NCBI GenBank assembly: GCA_943325595.2
Contig: CALPQA020000027.1
Location: forward strand, 1-10,556
DNA from: Auritidibacter sp. Marseille-P8566
GTDB taxonomy: Bacteria; Bacteroidota; Bacteroidia; Flavobacteriales; Flavobacteriaceae
DNA length: 10,556 nt
Direction of reading: 5' to 3'
The position numbers and the translations under genes are program-made. Every line of letters begins with the position of its first letter. Positions within the stretch are counted from its first letter, which is position 1. The notes beneath the pieces were generated by a model. The model was not told the DNA's origin, made no database searches, and worked only from the letters and a program-made list of their open reading frames with translations. Shown in pieces: positions 7,694-10,556 of the stretch.

Positions 7694-8155
7694 TTATTTC
7701 TTTTTGATAATTCCGTTGGCAACATTCAACCAGTTTTCTGGTCCACCTGCAAGATAACCGGTAGTTCCTAATTTATCAAAATTAGTTTTCCCATCTTTTT
7801 TACTGGCATTTACAAACCAAACGGTTGGATATCCTTGAACAGCAAAAAACTGCTGTAATTCATTGTTTTGTGTTGCTAATTCTGGTGCAATAGGAGTTCT
7901 TCTTGGAAAATCTACTTCAACAAGAACCACGTTGTTTTTTGCCCAAGTTACAAATTCAGGTTTTTTAAAAACTTCTGTTTGCAAACGAATACACCATCCA
8001 CACCAATCACTTCCGGTAAAGAAAAGGAGTAATGGTTTTTTAGTTTTTTTTGAAATTTCAATTGCTTTGTCAAGGTTGTTGTTCCAAACCAATTCTTGTG
8101 CTTCAACAGCATAAGAACCAACTACAAGCAATAAAGTAATAAGTATCTTTTTCAT
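7694..8155 (-). CDS. Periplasmic thioredoxin-fold protein with CGWC active site
   Basis: This 153-residue protein has an N-terminal signal peptide (basic MKK, hydrophobic 4-15, probable cleavage after Ala19 in AVEA-QE), so it should act in the periplasm. The mature part is a single thioredoxin fold: a helix-containing lead (residues 25-40), the strand PLLLFFTGSDW, then the redox motif Cys52-Gly-Trp-Cys55, and a cis-Pro at Pro110 in QGYPTVWFV. SDWCGWC is common in Bacteroidota proteins of the Thioredoxin_7 type. Both cysteines are present, so it is probably redox-active, as a disulfide reductase or oxidase, but the partner is unknown. It is not a DsbD, as it has no membrane helices past the signal. 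It converges on comEC with a 4-base gap and has its own promoter-like box upstream. It starts 52 bases after the POT transporter gene, so readthrough from there is also possible. Confidence 0.9.
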   Translation of the reverse strand: MKKILITLLLVVGSYAVEAQELVWNNNLDKAIEISKKTKKPLLLFFTGSDWCGWCIRLQTEVFKKPEFVTWAKNNVVLVEVDFPRRTPIAPELATQNNELQQFFAVQGYPTVWFVNASKKDGKTNFDKLGTTGYLAGGPENWLNVANGIIKKK

Positions 8156-8180
8156 GTTTTCTAATTTTTTTATTGATGTT

Positions 8181-8188
8181 CAAAAATA
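8181..8188 (-). promoter_or_regulatory. Putative -7 promoter box for the thioredoxin-like gene
   Basis: The - strand reads TATTTTTG, an exact match to TAnnTTTG, ending 25 bases before the ATG at 8155. That would leave a leader of about 20 bases. No TTG is seen 17-23 bases further upstream. A short CCGA/TCGG inverted repeat (8192-8203) lies just upstream. The match is short, and confidence rests mainly on its position in the 52-base gap. Confidence 0.45.
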
Positions 8189-8207
8189 ATGCCGAAATAT
8201 CGGAAAT

Positions 8208-9719
8208 TTATTTGACTTCTTGCATTAATTTTTTCACTAATGGCGAAATTACAATTAAAATAATTCCTGCAATTAAAGCGTAAAGTGCAAGTTGTTCATA
8301 ACCTTCGGCATAAACAATTAGTTTCTCAGAATTAGATGCGTTTTCTGATGCACTTGCTATATTGGCACCTAACAATCCTGCAAAATATTGACCATAAGAA
8401 CTAGCTAAATACCAAATTCCCATCATTACTGCTTGGGTTTTTTGTGGCGATAATCTAGACATTGCACTCAACCCTATTGGCGACAAACACAATTCTCCAA
8501 ATGTGATTATAAACCAACCAAATGTAAATAAATTCAGTGAAGTCTTTCCGCTTGCATCAGCGAAAAATTTGGTGTAATAAAAAATCCAAAACCCACCAGC
8601 CAAAAACAAAAAGCCAAGGCCAAATTTCACAACAGTGTTTGGTTCTATTTTTCTTTTATTCATAGAAATCCATAATAACCCTATCAATGTAGCAAAAATA
8701 ATTACGAATAATGAATTGGCCGAATTATTGACTCCGTTTGGACTAACTTGAATACCTAATAAAGTATTATCCAAATTATTAACGGCAAACAAACTTAATG
8801 AACCTCCGCTTTGTTCAAAGAAAGCCCAAAAGAAAATAGAAAAAACAATCAATACTAAGGCAGCAACTATTTTTTTATTCTCGGAAGCAGAAAAACTTCT
8901 CATTTCATAAAACAAATAGAGTATTGATGATGGTCCAATTATCATCATAAAATAATCCGTATAAACAGTATTGGCAACCATAATAATTATTGCTGGAATT
9001 ATTGCTAGTGAACCAATATAAGTTGCAATTTCAATAATTCTCCTTTTAGGTTTTTCTAGATGCAGTAATGGAGACAGCCCTATTTCACCCATACTCTTTT
9101 GAGTTTGAGTAAATGTAAGTAAGCTAACAATCATTACTATGGCTGCAAATCCAAAAGCAAAATTCCATCTCAATTGTTCAGGAACAAATCCGCTCCATAA
9201 TGAACCTTCAGCAACAGCAATACATATATATCCCCCTATTAAAGCTCCTAAATTTACTCCTGCATAGAACAAGGAAAATCCTGCGTCTTGTCTTACATCG
9301 TTTTCTTTGTATAATTGACCTACCATAGAAGAAATGTTAGGTTTAAAAAAACCAGTTCCAATTATGGTAAAACTTATTCCCAAGAAAAAAAAGTGTTTTG
9401 GATCTAAAGAAAGAATAATGCTCCCCACAATCATCAGTAAACCACCCCAAAAAAGTGATTTTCTAAGTCCGAGAATTTTATCAGCAAATAAACCGCCAAT
9501 AAAAGGAAAAGCATATACAAATGCCTGAGTGGCTCCATATTGAAGATTTGTTGTTTTTTCGTCCATCATTAACTGATTGACCATGAAAACTGCCAACATT
9601 CCGCGCATACCATAAAAACTGAAACGTTCCCACATTTCACTAAAAAACAAGTACCACAATTGTTTTGGATATTTTCCTTTGAAATTTTGTATTTGGTCTA
9701 ATGTTAAATCTTGTGCCAT
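8208..9719 (-). CDS. Proton-dependent oligopeptide transporter (POT/PTR2 family, MFS)
   Basis: This 503-residue protein is a complete peptide transporter of the POT (NPF/PTR2) family, which takes up di- and tripeptides with protons across the inner membrane. Near the N-terminus it has the signature E28-M-W-E31-R32-FSFYG (ExxER), coupled to proton movement in characterised members. Further on are GGLFADKILG (75-84), Lys126 in GTGFFKPNIS, the PTR2 signature region DAGFSLFYAGVNLGALIGGY (145-164), Glu302 in FFEQSGGSL, and Glu409 in GELCLSPIGLS. About 14 hydrophobic segments are visible, as usual for bacterial POTs. The start ATG at 9719 leaves a normal cytoplasmic N-terminus (MAQDLTLDQIQNFKGKYPKQLW). 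All known key residues are kept, so it should be active; substrate preference cannot be read. It is paralogous to its upstream neighbour, from which a terminator separates it. dtpT is a name sometimes used, but I do not assign it. Confidence 0.95.
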   Translation of the reverse strand: MAQDLTLDQIQNFKGKYPKQLWYLFFSEMWERFSFYGMRGMLAVFMVNQLMMDEKTTNLQYGATQAFVYAFPFIGGLFADKILGLRKSLFWGGLLMIVGSIILSLDPKHFFFLGISFTIIGTGFFKPNISSMVGQLYKENDVRQDAGFSLFYAGVNLGALIGGYICIAVAEGSLWSGFVPEQLRWNFAFGFAAIVMIVSLLTFTQTQKSMGEIGLSPLLHLEKPKRRIIEIATYIGSLAIIPAIIIMVANTVYTDYFMMIIGPSSILYLFYEMRSFSASENKKIVAALVLIVFSIFFWAFFEQSGGSLSLFAVNNLDNTLLGIQVSPNGVNNSANSLFVIIFATLIGLLWISMNKRKIEPNTVVKFGLGFLFLAGGFWIFYYTKFFADASGKTSLNLFTFGWFIITFGELCLSPIGLSAMSRLSPQKTQAVMMGIWYLASSYGQYFAGLLGANIASASENASNSEKLIVYAEGYEQLALYALIAGIILIVISPLVKKLMQEVK

Positions 9720-9734
9720 TTATATTTTAGTATT

Positions 9735-9769
9735 AAAAAAACAAACCTACAAAAATACTTGTAGGTTTG
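9735..9769 (-). terminator. Intrinsic terminator of the second POT transporter gene
   Basis: An 11-base-pair perfect stem (9742-9752 with 9759-9769) closes on a 6-base loop. On the - strand it is followed directly by seven T (9741 to 9735). It begins 25 bases after the stop codon of the upstream transporter gene. On the + strand the stem has no T run, so it acts for the - strand only. It is one of the strongest terminators in the window and should uncouple the two transporter genes. Confidence 0.9.
9742..9757 (-). promoter_or_regulatory. Putative tandem -7 boxes for the first POT gene, inside the hairpin
   Basis: On the - strand TATTTTTG (9757-9750) is followed immediately by TAGGTTTG (9749-9742); both match TAnnTTTG exactly. 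They lie 22-37 bases before the ATG at 9719, in the loop and second arm of the terminator hairpin. The gap between the two transporter genes is only 75 bases, so any dedicated promoter must overlap the terminator. No TTG -33 box is seen at the usual spacing, so this remains tentative. Confidence 0.4.
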
Positions 9770-9794
9770 AAAGGTAAAAAATATTTTAAAATGA

Positions 9795-10556
9795 TTAGCG
9801 AACGCCGTGCATCATTTTTTTCAAAACAGGTGTTAATGCAAATAAAGTGATAGAAGCAATTCCTGTTAACACAACAAAAACCATGAAGAACTCAAATAAA
9901 TTGTGGATTTCAAATCCGGCGAAAACTGGGTTTACTGCACTTATTTGGTTATCGGTCAATATTTTTAATTGCTCGACTGTTGGTACAACTGTTTTGTTTA
10001 AAACACCTTGTAAATCAATCCCTAACTCTTTTGCTTTTACAAATTTTTCACCTGTAGCAGGTAAAATAGAACCTAATGTTCCTGCTAATGCATAACCTGC
10101 AGCATTTGATAAAAAGAAAACTCCAAATAATAAGGAAGCAAAACGTTTTGGTGATAATTTACCTACCAATGACAATCCGATTGGCGACAAACACAATTCA
10201 GCAAAAGTTTGGATTAAGTACAATAATATTAACCATTTAATTCCTAAAAGTCCACTGTTTCCTAGGTCTTTTACATTGTAAGCAATAATAAAATAACTCA
10301 AAGCAATCAATCCTAATCCAATAGATTGTTTCACTGGAGAAATTGGTTCTCTTCCGCTTGCTCTTAATTTATCCCATAAAATACTAAAAGGCAATGCAAA
10401 AGCAAATACGAAAACACCATTAAATACTTGAATCATTGAAGCAGGCATTTTCCATCCAAACATAAACGTTCTGTCGGTTTGATTGTCAGCAATAAAGGTT
10501 AATGAAGAACCCGCTTGTTCAAAAGCAGCCCAGAAAAAGATGATGAAAAAGGCTAC
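9795..10556 (-). CDS. Second POT/PTR2 family peptide transporter (partial, N-terminus missing)
   Basis: The frame stays open to the right edge, so the gene runs off the window; only the last 253 residues are visible. The Met at 10461-10463 is internal, since upstream codons still encode a conserved segment, FFWAAFEQAGSSL, equivalent to FFWAFFEQSGGSL in the neighbouring transporter. Further on, AELCLSPIGLS matches GELCLSPIGLS there. Both are hallmarks of POT proton-peptide symporters. About six membrane helices remain. Compared with the neighbour, the loop before the last helix is long, about 55 residues (encoded near 9900-10075; from GSILPATGEKF to FAGFEIHNL), on the expected periplasmic side. 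The ExxER motif lies outside the window and cannot be checked. The gene ends at 9795 and is followed by a strong terminator. The pair is an old duplication or two subfamilies, since outside the motifs similarity looks low. Confidence 0.93.
   Translation of the reverse strand, partial: VAFFIIFFWAAFEQAGSSLTFIADNQTDRTFMFGWKMPASMIQVFNGVFVFAFALPFSILWDKLRASGREPISPVKQSIGLGLIALSYFIIAYNVKDLGNSGLLGIKWLILLYLIQTFAELCLSPIGLSLVGKLSPKRFASLLFGVFFLSNAAGYALAGTLGSILPATGEKFVKAKELGIDLQGVLNKTVVPTVEQLKILTDNQISAVNPVFAGFEIHNLFEFFMVFVVLTGIASITLFALTPVLKKMMHGVR

Noticed and set aside
8192..8203. CCGA/TCGG inverted repeat between the thioredoxin-like gene and the transporter gene
   Set aside because: The stem is only 4 base pairs with no adjacent T run, so it is not a convincing terminator for the transporter gene.
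9795..10463. A complete 222-residue transporter starting at Met 10463
   Set aside because: The frame is open upstream to the window edge and those codons encode a conserved POT motif (FFWAAFEQAGSSL). The Met is internal and the gene is partial.
1..10556. Mobile elements, CRISPR repeats, defence systems, tRNA or rRNA genes
   Set aside because: No transposase, integrase, direct-repeat array or structural RNA is seen. All genes look intact, with similar composition, apart from the two cut by the window edges.

Overview
The window looks like a core-genome segment of a member of the Bacteroidota, most likely Flavobacterium or a close relative. The DNA is AT-rich and Shine-Dalgarno sequences are mostly absent. 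Promoter-like boxes of the Bacteroidota type (TAnnTTTG) sit in the gaps between genes. The gene content is also typical of that group: a long tail-specific protease, SurE, LpxB, a C40 lipoprotein, a ComEC without a recognisable metallo-beta-lactamase metal site, and two tandem POT transporters. I see no mobile element, CRISPR array, rRNA, tRNA or integration site. No stretch of more than about 170 bases lacks a gene.

Layout. The 3' end of fabD (+) runs in from the left edge and converges on a tail-specific protease gene (-), with a perfect hairpin between them that can terminate in both directions. The protease gene and surE diverge from a 164-base gap that holds two opposed promoter-like boxes. 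From surE, five genes run on the + strand with gaps of 1 to 45 bases and no terminator seen between them: surE, a 90-residue membrane protein, lpxB, an NlpC/P60 lipoprotein and comEC. They look like one operon. comEC converges on a periplasmic thioredoxin-like gene (-), only 4 bases apart. The thioredoxin gene's probable terminator lies inside the 3' coding end of comEC. Upstream of it on the - strand are two paralogous peptide transporters (POT family). The second is cut by the right edge. A strong terminator hairpin separates the two transporters and contains promoter-like boxes for the first one.

Functions. Most genes concern the cell envelope or uptake across it: fatty acid synthesis (FabD), lipid A synthesis (LpxB), peptidoglycan hydrolysis (C40 lipoprotein), periplasmic proteolysis (tail-specific protease), periplasmic thiol chemistry (thioredoxin fold), DNA uptake (ComEC) and di/tripeptide uptake (POT). 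The protease and the C40 lipoprotein together recall the E. coli Prc-MepS pair, in which Prc degrades a murein endopeptidase of this type. That link is only a hypothesis here. I found no clear sign of a previously undescribed system. The points most worth checking are small ones of gene organisation, listed as findings.
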